Shown: positions 8,174 through 15,982, numbered from the stretch's first letter. The stretch: DNA of 20,956 bases from Caryophanales bacterium (GCA_021621525.1 JAJVUU010000031.1:1-20956); one strand, 5' to 3'. Notes: a model not told the origin generated them from the letters alone. Numbers and translations: made by a program.

Positions 8174-8269
8174 GAAACTATTTTGATTTCATCCGTATGT
8201 TTTAGACGTTTCCTTGACTATACATTAACGAAAGGCGCAATCTACCTTTCAGAAAGGAAATTCAGACAG

Positions 8270-9334
8270 ATGAATTCAAAAAAGAAAACCGGAGTACTTA
8301 CTTGCTCCATGTTCCTTCTTGCTGGCTGTGTGACGACTGCAAGTCTTCTCCAGCTGCAGAAGAAGAATCAGCAGGATGTCGGAGAAGTCGAATTGGAAGG
8401 CGTGAGTGGAATCGAACTGACCAACAGAAGAACCACACTCAATGCCAACGGAACATCCACCACGACAGTCAACTATGTCATTTCTCCGAAGGAAGCCGAA
8501 GACTATACGCTTTATGAAAGCCTTGTCTGGAGTACGACGCAGAAAAGCAGCTATGAAAGTCCGACATGGGGTGAAGGAGAAGATCCTCAGACTTATGTCA
8601 CTTACGTCAACAATCTGGAGACCAAGGAACTCAGCCTGACCTGCCTGAAGCCCTTCGGAAGAACCATCAACTTCACCCTCGGATGCCAGGAAAAACCTAA
8701 CATCAAAGCCACTCTCAACATCGACTATGTGAGAAAGGAACTTGATCCAGGAAAAGCCGTGATCAAGGATGCGAAATTCACGGACAAGGCACCTGTCGAA
8801 TTTGACGTCACCGTTCCGACCTATTCCATCGGTTCGAAAGGTGAGAAGCTCGAACCTCTTCCCACCATCTCACAGACGGAATTCCGCTCGGGTTCTTCAG
8901 GAAGAGACTGGGATTCCCTCTTCGCCAGCATCGACTTAAGCGGTTATTCCGATACGGAAAGCGTCATCTATGACGACGGCACGGAAAAGAAGAGCATCGG
9001 AAGAACAGAAGCACGTGAAAAGATGAAGGTCAGAACCAGAAGCTACCTAGAGGAAGTCGTCAAGAGCTTAGGCAAGAAGCCTTTCTCCAAGGATGAGCTT
9101 GTCAGCCTCATGACCTTTGAAAAGAAGCCGAATGCTTATGTATCCGCAGTCAAGAACTCAAGCATCGCAACAAGCTTCATCTCCAGCTACAAGGAGGTCT
9201 ATGCGAGCGGCGGCGGTCTCCTATTCGAAGTCACCTACAATGGCAAAGTCACCGACAGGCAGCGTATGGCCTTAAATTTTAGGACAGCGGAGATTGGCAA
9301 CATCTCCTTTGAAAATTCTCAGATTGACTTCTGA
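8270..9334 (+). CDS. Predicted lipoprotein of unknown function
   Basis: The 354-residue product begins with a short lipoprotein signal: three lysines (4-6), a hydrophobic core, and a lipobox LAGC ending at C20. I therefore predict a protein lipid-anchored to the outer face of the membrane. After the signal, residues of about 50-145 form an all-beta-looking segment ('TLNANGTSTTTVNYVISP ... TWSS'-like spacing, then 'LTCLKPFGRTINFTLGC'), reminiscent of bacterial Ig-like (Big) folds. The remainder is polar with no motif I recognise. The frame is open to 8183, but AAAGGA at 8253-8258 and the signal sequence support the ATG at 8270. It is monocistronic, with a possible operator upstream and a terminator directly after it. 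Confidence 0.78.
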   Translation: MNSKKKTGVLTCSMFLLAGCVTTASLLQLQKKNQQDVGEVELEGVSGIELTNRRTTLNANGTSTTTVNYVISPKEAEDYTLYESLVWSTTQKSSYESPTWGEGEDPQTYVTYVNNLETKELSLTCLKPFGRTINFTLGCQEKPNIKATLNIDYVRKELDPGKAVIKDAKFTDKAPVEFDVTVPTYSIGSKGEKLEPLPTISQTEFRSGSSGRDWDSLFASIDLSGYSDTESVIYDDGTEKKSIGRTEAREKMKVRTRSYLEEVVKSLGKKPFSKDELVSLMTFEKKPNAYVSAVKNSSIATSFISSYKEVYASGGGLLFEVTYNGKVTDRQRMALNFRTAEIGNISFENSQIDF

Positions 9335-9340
9335 TGAGAT

Positions 9341-9367
9341 AGCCAGGCTTTCGGGCCTGGCTGTTTT
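9341..9367 (+). terminator. Terminator of the lipoprotein gene
   Basis: AGCCAGGC (9341-9348) pairs perfectly with GCCTGGCT (9355-9362) around a six-base loop, followed by GTTTT. The T tract is short but the stem is strong. Confidence 0.88.
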
Positions 9368-9769
9368 CGACATGACATACAAACAAGACTACGAAGGCTT
9401 GTCTTCTTCATGTATAATCAGATAGTTTTCGTCAAAAACACCATTTTTGAAAACCAGCACGGAAAAGAGACGTAGAATTACATTGAAAAACGTAAAATCA
9501 GCCATAAAAAACAGATGTTATGATTATAACTTCATCAGACCAATTATGCCGATGCCCAAAAGACTCGTTTGAAAAAGTTATCTATATCTGTCAAAAGATG
9601 CTTGAAAAATATCATTTATTGCCAGTCAATGAAATTATTGATCAACGAATTCCAGCAAAACAGAAATCGTTTTTGATTTTCATGATTTGGTATTCTCAAA
9701 ACAGGCTCCCCTCAAAGAATGGCATATAAATGTCACTTCTCGATGCTTAAAAAAGATAAGTTGTTGAGT
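9368..9769. other. AT-rich stretch without a convincing gene
   Basis: About 400 bases of markedly lower GC than the neighbours, lying between two converging transcription units. The only frame of note is 9520-9729 (+), 69 codons. It has no Shine-Dalgarno site, and its codon use is A/T-rich and unlike the surrounding genes, so I do not call it. A TATAAT at 9413-9418 lacks a -35 partner. There is no clear structured RNA, terminator or repeat. It may be a decayed gene or acquired filler. Confidence 0.5.
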
Positions 9770-10978
9770 TCAGCATAATATCTTGGCAAGACCGCCAAGG
9801 CTTGTTTCCTTCAAGTCGGAAGGGAGCTCGCTTCCGGTTTCCTTCATGGCAAGAACGACATTGTCGAAAGACACTTTGTTCTTCCTGAAGCAGGCGATGT
9901 CCTTTGCATAAAGATAGCTCGAATAGGCATGGATGGAAGCTATGCCGTTTCTTTCGATGCAGGGAATCTGGACATACCCATCGACGGGATCACAGGTAAG
10001 ACCAAGGAAATGTTCCATGGCAACTTCAGCTGCATATTCAATCTGATACAAGGATAGATGGTTGAGGTAAGCCAGGGATGCACTGGCAAAGCTGGCTGCT
10101 GAACCAATTTCCGACTGACAGCCGAGCAAGGCTCCTGCAACCGCGGCATTTTCCTTGATGAAGTCACAGACCAGTGCTCCGACAAGATAAGCCCTTGTCA
10201 GTTCATCCATGTTATGGTGATGATTCTTCCATTCATAGTAAAGGCAGGCAGGGACGACGCCTGCTGCTCCACAGGTAGGGGCAGTCACAATCAGTTCATT
10301 GTTGGCATTCGCCTCGCTTGTCGCATAGGCATAGGAAGTAAGGAAGAGAAGTCTTCTGTCCGTCGAATCCAGAGTCTGCTTGGCTCGCAAAAAGACCTCT
10401 TTGGCCACACGCTTGAGCTTTAACGGGCCTGGAAGAATGCCTTCCTTCTTCAAAGATTCGGAGATTGTCATAAAGGAATGAGACAACATCTTCTTGGCAT
10501 AGGAAAAGCAATCTTCGTCATCAAAGTGATGGATGACCATATAGATATCCTGAAGATTCTCCTTCTTCATATATTCCTTGAGTCCATCAAACGTATGGAA
10601 GGGATAGACATCCTTTCCGATGCAGGGATGGCCTTCTTCCTCATAGGCACCTCCGCCGATGGAATGATATTTCTTGTCTATCACCCTTCCATCAGATAAG
10701 TAGGCTTTGCATTCCATGGTGTTGGGATGAGACAGACCATCCAGGGTGTTGTCAAAGAAGACCTGGCAGGGATAGTCCTTGAAGGCATTGCATATGATTT
10801 TATCGGTGAAATGGCCTTTGCCGGTCAAGGCAAGAGAACCATAAAGAGTGACTTCTATCCTGGAAACCTTTTCTTTTGCGATTTCCGAAATGAAGCGTAA
10901 AGAGATGCGATATGGACCGATGGTATGGCTTGAAGAAGGACCCGGTCCTAGAATCAAGAGGTCTTTGAGTGATTTCAT
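9770..10978 (-). CDS. sdaA: L-serine dehydratase (ammonia-lyase), single-chain iron-sulfur type
   Basis: This enzyme deaminates L-serine to pyruvate and ammonia, using a [4Fe-4S] cluster as Lewis acid. Its 402 residues fuse the beta and alpha domains that Bacillus encodes separately. The N-terminal 'GPGPSSSHTIGP' and the catalytic-domain 'TAPTCGAAGVVPA' motifs are clear. Cluster ligands are C287 (GCQSEIG), C329 (LTCDPVDG) and C340 (QIPCIERN). The very last residue, C402, follows 'KETSLGGLAKIL'. This matches the tail-in-mouth arrangement known from Legionella serine dehydratase, in which the C-terminal cysteine caps the fourth iron and is displaced by substrate. The Shine-Dalgarno site is weak (a GAGAG about 15 bases upstream). 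The gene lies after the rpsU terminator and so probably has its own promoter. Confidence 0.95.
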   Translation of the reverse strand: MKSLKDLLILGPGPSSSHTIGPYRISLRFISEIAKEKVSRIEVTLYGSLALTGKGHFTDKIICNAFKDYPCQVFFDNTLDGLSHPNTMECKAYLSDGRVIDKKYHSIGGGAYEEEGHPCIGKDVYPFHTFDGLKEYMKKENLQDIYMVIHHFDDEDCFSYAKKMLSHSFMTISESLKKEGILPGPLKLKRVAKEVFLRAKQTLDSTDRRLLFLTSYAYATSEANANNELIVTAPTCGAAGVVPACLYYEWKNHHHNMDELTRAYLVGALVCDFIKENAAVAGALLGCQSEIGSAASFASASLAYLNHLSLYQIEYAAEVAMEHFLGLTCDPVDGYVQIPCIERNGIASIHAYSSYLYAKDIACFRKNKVSFDNVVLAMKETGSELPSDLKETSLGGLAKILC

Positions 10979-11042
10979 GTCTGCAATATTTTACTCTCTG
11001 TATGACAAAAAAGGAAAACAAACTTATAAAGAAAAAGACAGC

Positions 11043-11066
11043 AAAAAAGGGAGAATCTCTTCTCCC
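11043..11066 (-). terminator. Terminator of rpsU
   Basis: Read on the minus strand, GGGAGAA and TTCTCCC (11066-11060 and 11055-11049) form a perfect 7-bp stem with a four-base loop, followed by six T residues (11048-11043). It separates rpsU from sdaA. Confidence 0.92.
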
Positions 11067-11077
11067 TTCAAGGTAAA

Positions 11078-11248
11078 CTAATGTTTACGTCTTGCGTTTT
11101 CGGACTTCAGCTTTCTCTTGAGACCCTTCTTAAGGAAGAAGTCATGCTTTCTGTAGTCCTGGATGGTACCGGCTTTGTTGACCATACGCTTGAATCTCTT
11201 CATAGCGATGTCTAAAGTTTCACCATCTCTGACAGTTGTCTTCGGCAA
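11078..11248 (-). CDS. rpsU: 30S ribosomal protein S21
   Basis: This 56-residue basic protein of the small ribosomal subunit helps 16S rRNA base-pair with mRNA during initiation. Recognisable family features are the N-terminal 'PKTTVRDGETLDIAMKRFKR' segment, 'GTIQDYRKHDFF' in the middle and the lysine/arginine-rich tail ending 'NARRKH'. The start codon is TTG (complement of 11246-11248), placed five bases after a strong GAGGTGAG Shine-Dalgarno site (complement of 11254-11261). No ATG gives the family's N-terminus. It lies 68 bases after mnmA, has its own candidate promoter and ends at a strong terminator. Confidence 0.96.
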   Translation of the reverse strand: MPKTTVRDGETLDIAMKRFKRMVNKAGTIQDYRKHDFFLKKGLKRKLKSENARRKH

Positions 11249-11264
11249 AGTAACTCACCTCGTT

Positions 11265-11309
11265 TCTATAATAAGCCGTTGGATATTCTACAATAACGAC
11301 GTCGATTAT
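11265..11309 (-). promoter_or_regulatory. Candidate rpsU promoter with adjoining palindrome
   Basis: On the minus strand TTGTAG (complement of 11288-11293) and TATAGA (complement of 11265-11270) have a 17-base spacer. Touching the -35 box is a near-perfect 17-base palindrome at 11293-11309 (ATAA-CGACGTCG-A-TTAT). The promoter matches consensus only moderately, and no regulator is known from the sequence. Confidence 0.4.
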
Positions 11310-11316
11310 GCAACAA

Positions 11317-12465
11317 TCAATACGGGATTTTGACAAGTTTTTCATCGAAAGTCTCTTCGATGATACCACTTCCGAGACATCTTTCACCCAGATACAGAAC
11401 GGCAATCTGTCCTTTGGCAACATAATCATATCCATCATAATCAAGATAGGCAGATTCCAAGTCCGGCTGAACAGAAAGCTTGACCGGCATATCCTTTCCA
11501 CGATATCGGAATTTACAGTTGCAGTCAAACGTTTCCAAAGGAATGTCATCTCCAATCCAATTGAAATGAGATAGAAGACAGCGATAGGATTTCCGATAGC
11601 TGTTTCCTTCTTCCTGGGCGACATAGAGGATATTCTTGGAGACATCCTTTCCGACCACGAAATAAGGATCCATGCTCCTACCCTTGATGCCACCGATGTT
11701 CAGTCCACGGTGCTGGCCTACGGTATAGTAAAGAACACCGTCATGCTTCTTAAGCACCTGAGAATTGGTGATATCGACGATATCACCCGGCTTGCTGGGA
11801 AGATAATTGTTCAAGAACTGTTTGAAGTTTCTTTCTCCGATAAAGCATACACCGGTAGAATCCTTCTTATGCATGACAGCAGAAAGATGATTGTCCTCAG
11901 CCATCTTCCTCACCTGGGGTTTGGTGAAATTGGCAAGAGGGAACAGACAATGGGAAAGCTGTTCACCACTGATCTGCCCCAAGAAATAGGATTGATCCTT
12001 GTTCTTGTCAAATGCCTTATAGAGATGAGACTCAAAATCCTCGTCGATCCTCATCGCATAATGACCCATGGCGATGGTATCGAATCCCATGGACTTGGCA
12101 AAGTCATAGAAATGACCGAACTTGATATATTTGTTGCAGAAGACATCCGGATCGGGAGTATATCCTTTTTCGTAGGTCTCCAAAAACTGTTGAAACACTT
12201 CCTTCCAATATTCATCGATGAAATCCTTGCGGATGATAGGCAAATCCAAATCAAAAGCTGTCTCGACTGCATCATCATAGTCGAATTCCTGGGAACATTT
12301 GCTTCCCGAGAGAGTCGGGTTTCCCAAGATATCGTTGTTGGTGATACTATCCCAGTTCCTCATGAAGCAGCAAGTGACATCATATCCCTGCTTTTTGAGA
12401 AGATAGGCAGAGACTGCACTATCGACTCCACCGGAAAGGCCTAAAAGAACTTTCTTACCGTTCAT
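11317..12465 (-). CDS. mnmA: tRNA-specific 2-thiouridylase MnmA
   Basis: This enzyme thiolates uridine-34 of the Lys, Glu and Gln tRNAs, activating the base with ATP and receiving persulfide sulfur. The 382-residue length is typical. The PP-loop SGGVDS is at residues 11-16. The catalytic cysteines are C110 in 'DVFCNKYIKF' and C207 in 'TGVCFIGERNF', 97 residues apart as in E. coli MnmA. 'GHYAMR', 'DQSYFL' and 'YTVGQHRGL' are also characteristic. The start ATG overlaps the dtd stop as ATGA, and AAGGAG lies about 8-13 bases before it inside the end of dtd. The two genes are therefore translationally coupled. Confidence 0.97.
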   Translation of the reverse strand: MNGKKVLLGLSGGVDSAVSAYLLKKQGYDVTCCFMRNWDSITNNDILGNPTLSGSKCSQEFDYDDAVETAFDLDLPIIRKDFIDEYWKEVFQQFLETYEKGYTPDPDVFCNKYIKFGHFYDFAKSMGFDTIAMGHYAMRIDEDFESHLYKAFDKNKDQSYFLGQISGEQLSHCLFPLANFTKPQVRKMAEDNHLSAVMHKKDSTGVCFIGERNFKQFLNNYLPSKPGDIVDITNSQVLKKHDGVLYYTVGQHRGLNIGGIKGRSMDPYFVVGKDVSKNILYVAQEEGNSYRKSYRCLLSHFNWIGDDIPLETFDCNCKFRYRGKDMPVKLSVQPDLESAYLDYDGYDYVAKGQIAVLYLGERCLGSGIIEETFDEKLVKIPY

Positions 12466-12914
12466 CTAAAAATCTCCTTCGAATCCAATAAGATGGTAAA
12501 AGGTCCATCATTGACAAGCGATACCTTCATATCCGCTCCGAACCTACCGAACTGCGTATCAGGCATCCTTTCAAGCAACTTTTTGCAGAAATAATCATAA
12601 AGCGGCTCTGATAATTTCCCACCAAGGGCGTTTACAAAGCTCGGCCGATTTCCCTGACTCAGATCGGCATACAGGGTGAACTGAGAGATACAGAGTATTC
12701 TTCCGCCATGCTGCTCAAGATTCAGATTCGTCTTTCCCGACTCGTCTTTGAAGATACGTAACTTAAGCATCTTCTCCAGCATTCTGTCGGCAATCTTTTC
12801 ATCGTCGTCTTGAGTAAAGCCGACGAAGATGACTTCGCCATCCTGAATGCTACCTACCACTTCACCATCGATACTGACACTGCCTTTCAGGCATTCTTGG
12901 ATTAAAATTCGCAT
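12462..12914 (-). CDS. dtd: D-aminoacyl-tRNA deacylase
   Basis: This tRNA quality-control enzyme hydrolyses D-amino acids (and glycine) mischarged on tRNA. The 150-residue product has the two chirality-checking signatures: SQFTL at 77-81 and the NDGPFT version of NxGP near the C-terminus. A GTG seven codons upstream (12935) is in frame, but the family begins at the ATG used here (MRILIQ). No Shine-Dalgarno site is near this ATG. Instead a TATAAT box ends six bases before it, which points to a leaderless message. It is followed by mnmA with a 4-base overlap. Confidence 0.94.
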   Translation of the reverse strand: MRILIQECLKGSVSIDGEVVGSIQDGEVIFVGFTQDDDEKIADRMLEKMLKLRIFKDESGKTNLNLEQHGGRILCISQFTLYADLSQGNRPSFVNALGGKLSEPLYDYFCKKLLERMPDTQFGRFGADMKVSLVNDGPFTILLDSKEIFR

Positions 12915-12920
12915 GCCAAT

Positions 12921-12948
12921 ATTATAAATGGCCACCTATGGATTTCAA
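12921..12948 (-). promoter_or_regulatory. Promoter giving a probable leaderless dtd-mnmA message
   Basis: On the minus strand TTGAAA (complement of 12943-12948) and TATAAT (complement of 12921-12926) have a 16-base spacer. Six bases separate the -10 box from the dtd ATG, so transcription should begin at or within a base or two of the start codon. The -35 box overlaps the end of the broken regulator gene. Confidence 0.6.
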
Positions 12949-13320
12949 TCCAAAATAAGTTTTTTATAAAACATGACGATTTCCGAAGTCAATCTTACCC
13001 TGTCCGTCTTATGGTAGATGAAGAATTCATCCAGAAGACGTATGACACCACCGCAGAAAAAAACACATCTGATAGATTCTTTCCTCATCTTCCTTATTGA
13101 TGAACAGGTATTTTACAAACAAGGAGGATACCATAGAAAAACCATGGTCTTCCTTGATCTTGTTATAGGCCGTCAGATAATCCAGGAAACAAGTGATGAA
13201 TTCTTTGATGTCATGATGTTTGACGTCATAGTATTCTTCCATGAAACTCTTTTGGGAATCCTGGATGAAATCAATCACTTTCTCATATAAACAGGCAATA
13301 TTGCCAAAATGGTCATACAA
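12945..13320 (-). pseudogene. Broken TetR-type transcriptional regulator
   Basis: Read on the minus strand, the segment from 13320 gives the end of a TetR helix-turn-helix ('SLYDHFGNIACLYEKVIDFI'), followed by about 85 residues of helical ligand-domain-like sequence. The frame hits a stop at 13027 just after a run of seven T. With six T the frame continues through 'FCGGVIRLLDEFF' and 'RVRLTSEIVMFYKK', a typical TetR C-terminus, to a stop at 12945-12947. The N-terminus is also missing: stops occur in frame upstream of 13320. One extra base in a second homopolymer (six A on this strand, near 13325-13330) would add only about 20 residues (including 'SDADKVEKN') before another stop. The family call rests on the YDHF motif and the overall pattern. 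Two homopolymer defects could also be sequencing errors, but the absent N-terminus argues for real decay. Confidence 0.55.
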
Positions 13321-13349
13321 GCTATTTTTTCTACTTTATCAGCATCACT

Positions 13350-13628
13350 TTGGTGTTGGCTCTCTTCTATCTTCTACGCTCCACCTTGTTCCTAAGACTC
13401 GGAAACTACAATTTCATGATAAACCAATATGGAGACATGAAGCAGGAAGGATACTACTATTATTCCAAGCAGCCTGCCAACGACTATTTCGATTCCATGT
13501 TGCAGCCCATCCGTTGGCAGAGGATGAACCAATACGACTTCCTACCTTTGCTGGCATACCTGTTGCCCGATATCTATGCTTATTTCTTCTCCAAGAAACC
13601 AAAGACGAAGAAAGAAATCAAAAACTGA
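13350..13628 (+). CDS. Small membrane protein of unknown function, start uncertain
   Basis: A 92-codon frame from TTG 13350 has codon use like the genes around it. The product has a hydrophobic N-terminus, a tyrosine-rich middle ('EGYYYYSKQPANDYFD'), a second hydrophobic patch ('FLPLLAYLLPDIYAYFF', about residues 65-81) and a lysine-rich tail. I recognise no family. No start has a Shine-Dalgarno site. One extra T in the six-T run at 13325-13330 would join this frame to an ATG at 13309 and complete a proper transmembrane helix ('IFFYFISITLVLALFYLL'), so the gene may be frameshifted. It lies 76 bases before the PNP gene and could be cotranscribed with it. Confidence 0.5.
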   Translation: MVLALFYLLRSTLFLRLGNYNFMINQYGDMKQEGYYYYSKQPANDYFDSMLQPIRWQRMNQYDFLPLLAYLLPDIYAYFFSKKPKTKKEIKN

Positions 13629-13704
13629 AGAAACCATTCTTTTGAAACGGACCTATCCCAGTGTTTCCTTTTTTGCTAAAATAATAGAAAGAAAGGCAGA
13701 CAAC

Positions 13705-14547
13705 ATGCACTATACCTACCAAGATTATATGGACATGGTCCAAGCAATCCGTCAGAAGACAGACTTCAAACCACTCATCGGTGCAACCCTGGGAAGCGGA
13801 CTGGATGGTCTTTTGGATGATGTGGATATCATAGCAACCATCCCCTATAAGGATATACCGGGAATGAAGACAAGCACCAATGGTTCTCATAAAGGACAGT
13901 TCGTCTTTGGCTGGCTTAATCACATCCCATGTGTCTTCATGCAGGGAAGACTACACTTCTATGAAGGATATTCAAGTGAGGAATGTACAGTCCCGATTCG
14001 TCTGATGGGTCTTCTTGGAATTCAATATCTTCTTCTTACCAATGCAGCAGGAGGTATGGGAAAAGACTTCCATCCTGGGGATTTGATGGTGATCGAAGAC
14101 CATATTTCTACCTTTGTTCCTTCACCGCTTCAAGGTGAAAACATAGAAGAATTCGGAACGAGATTTCCAGATATGAGCGATGTATACAACGAAAAGCTCA
14201 CAAAAGAAATCTATCAGAAAGGAATGGAGATGTCTCTTCCTGTGAAGAAAGGAGTCTATCTTCAGTTCCCCGGTCCGCAATTTGAAACAAAGGCCGAAAT
14301 CCAAATGGCAATACAGATGGGTGCGTCGGCTGCCGGTATGTCAACAGCCATCGAAGCCATCGTCAGCAACCATATGTCCATCAAGACCGTCGGGGTATCC
14401 TTGATCACCAACTATGCAGCCGGCATCAGCAAGGAAAAGCTATCCGACGAAGATGTCATAAAAACCGCCAAGAAATCCGGCGATGATTTCAAACGCCTCT
14501 TTGTGGAAATCATCAACATACTCAGGAAGGATTACGATGATCGATAA
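13705..14547 (+). CDS. Purine nucleoside phosphorylase, trimeric type
   Basis: This enzyme phosphorolyses inosine and guanosine to the free base and ribose 1-phosphate (purine salvage). The 280-residue length fits the trimeric PNP family (PunA/DeoD2 type), not the hexameric DeoD. Visible motifs are 'GSGLDGLL' at the N-terminus, 'GSHKGQFVFG' and 'MQGRLHFYEGYS' (phosphate and ribose contacts), 'LLLTNAAGGMG', 'FPGPQFETKAEI', 'GMSTAIEA' and 'ITNYAAG', whose asparagine reads 6-oxopurines. The frame is open back to 13576, but the ATG at 13705 behind GAAAGG gives the family N-terminus. Its end overlaps the start of rarA by 11 bases, so the two are coupled. Confidence 0.94.
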   Translation: MHYTYQDYMDMVQAIRQKTDFKPLIGATLGSGLDGLLDDVDIIATIPYKDIPGMKTSTNGSHKGQFVFGWLNHIPCVFMQGRLHFYEGYSSEECTVPIRLMGLLGIQYLLLTNAAGGMGKDFHPGDLMVIEDHISTFVPSPLQGENIEEFGTRFPDMSDVYNEKLTKEIYQKGMEMSLPVKKGVYLQFPGPQFETKAEIQMAIQMGASAAGMSTAIEAIVSNHMSIKTVGVSLITNYAAGISKEKLSDEDVIKTAKKSGDDFKRLFVEIINILRKDYDDR

Positions 14548-15817
14548 ACCGCTCGCTTTCAGAATGCGTCCTGAGACGCTTGACGAAGTTCTCGGGCAGG
14601 AAAAGATCAAGGCCTTTCTTGCCAGGCTCATCGATTCCGGTTCTCTCTTGAGCATGGTTTTCTATGGTCCTCCGGGAACAGGAAAGACCACCATCGCCAG
14701 AGCTTTTGCCAAGACCTATGGTATCAATTCGATTTCCTTGAATGCCGTCCTTGACAACAAAGCCAAGATGGAACAGTCTTTTGAAGAAGCCATGCGCTTT
14801 GCTCCAAGCATTGTCATCATCGATGAAATCCATCGCATGGACAAGGGTAAGCAGGATATCCTTCTTCCACATCTGGAAAATGGAGACTTCTATCTTATCG
14901 GCTGCACGACGGCTAATCCGCTGATATCCTTGAATCCTGCCATCCGTTCCCGTTGCAGGCTCTTGGAGACATCTTCCCTCAGTCAAGAGGATGTCTTCAC
15001 CGGTCTGAAGCGTGCTACGACAAGTCCCAAAGGGTTAGACGGAAAGAAACAGTTTGATGAAGAAGCCTTGCATTACCTTGCCCGGATTTCAGCAGGAGAC
15101 ATGCGCTTTGCATACAATCAGCTTGAAGCCGTTGCCTTAAGCTATTCCTCCGGCCATCTCATCAACCTAGAGGATACCAAGGAAATCGCCAGCATGCCCA
15201 ACTACCTCAGCGACAAGGATGACGACGAACATTATGACACTGTCTCCGCCTTTCAGAAATCCATCCGTGGAAGCCAGCCTGATGCAGCCATCTATTATCT
15301 TGCCAAGCTTTTGAAGTCCGGTGACCTGGAAGGCATCATCAGAAGGCTTACCATCACTGCTTACGAGGATATCGGACTTGCCAATCCTGCTGCCGTCGAC
15401 CGCTGCTATCATGCATGCCAGGTTGCCAGGGAAGTCGGTCTTCCGGAAGCATCCCTTCCCTTGAGCTTCACCGTCCTTGACCTGACTTTGTCACCGAAGT
15501 CCAAATCCGCTGCCACAGCCATCGAAGAGGCAAGTGCCATCATCGATGACAAACCGCTCCGGGTAAGAGATTACCTGAGACTGACAAGGGCAAACGTCAA
15601 TCCTCAGGATGCCTATCCCTATACGGAATGGGATACTCAGGAATATCTGGAATACCTGCCTGAGGAGATGGTCGGAAAGAAGTTCTACCAGATGGATGAA
15701 GACAGGACCGGCAAATACGAAAGAAACCTCAACGACTACTGGAAGCAACGTTCCCATTCACGCTATCCAAGCGTCAGACAGGCTAGGATCCATGCCAAGG
15801 AGAAGAAGAAATCATAA
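14537..15817 (+). CDS. rarA: Replication-associated recombination protein RarA (MgsA), AAA+ ATPase
   Basis: RarA acts at stalled replication forks and belongs to the clamp-loader-like AAA+ proteins. The 426-residue protein has Walker A GPPGTGKTT at 44-52, Walker B 'IVIIDEIHR' with D96-E97, the 'TTANPLISLNPAIRSRC' sensor/arginine-finger region, 'ISAGDMRFAYNQLE', and the C-terminal tetramerisation domain with 'RRLTITAYEDIGLANP' and 'LTLSPKSKSA'. The ATG at 14537 lies inside the PNP end, behind AGGAAGG at 14524-14530. The stop is followed after two bases by the left end of an IS element, whose terminal hairpin with T tract now probably serves as the terminator. Confidence 0.95.
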   Translation: MIDKPLAFRMRPETLDEVLGQEKIKAFLARLIDSGSLLSMVFYGPPGTGKTTIARAFAKTYGINSISLNAVLDNKAKMEQSFEEAMRFAPSIVIIDEIHRMDKGKQDILLPHLENGDFYLIGCTTANPLISLNPAIRSRCRLLETSSLSQEDVFTGLKRATTSPKGLDGKKQFDEEALHYLARISAGDMRFAYNQLEAVALSYSSGHLINLEDTKEIASMPNYLSDKDDDEHYDTVSAFQKSIRGSQPDAAIYYLAKLLKSGDLEGIIRRLTITAYEDIGLANPAAVDRCYHACQVAREVGLPEASLPLSFTVLDLTLSPKSKSAATAIEEASAIIDDKPLRVRDYLRLTRANVNPQDAYPYTEWDTQEYLEYLPEEMVGKKFYQMDEDRTGKYERNLNDYWKQRSHSRYPSVRQARIHAKEKKKS

Positions 15818-15819
15818 AT

Positions 15820-15880
15820 GGGGCTGTGAAATAATTCGATTTTCTGAAAAGAAGCCGAATTAGGGTTCACAGCCCTTTTT
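15820..15880 (+). repeat. Left terminal inverted repeat, self-complementary
   Basis: The outer GGGCTGTGAA (15821-15830) pairs with the inner TTCACAGCCC (15866-15875), and AATTCG pairs with CGAATT inside it, so the repeat folds into a long hairpin. It is followed by TTTTT (15876-15880). On the rarA transcript this looks like an intrinsic terminator and would also shield the transposase from read-through. Confidence 0.9.
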
Positions 15881-15982
15881 GTATGAAGCCGGCTTTATAT
15901 TTGTTACAATAAAAAAGGCATCAAAATGGACTTGATGCCGGTCTTTTTGCAAAAATACCTTTACCACAAAGGAGTTTTTACT

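Noticed and set aside
9520..9729. 69-codon frame in the AT-rich gap
   Set aside because: No ribosome-binding site, atypical codon use, no recognisable motif.
12915..12935. GTG start for dtd at 12935
   Set aside because: It adds residues outside the family N-terminus, has no Shine-Dalgarno site and lies upstream of the predicted -10 box's transcript start.
13018..13290. 90-codon plus-strand frame opposite the regulator remnant
   Set aside because: It is a shadow of the TetR-like reading frame with no start signals.
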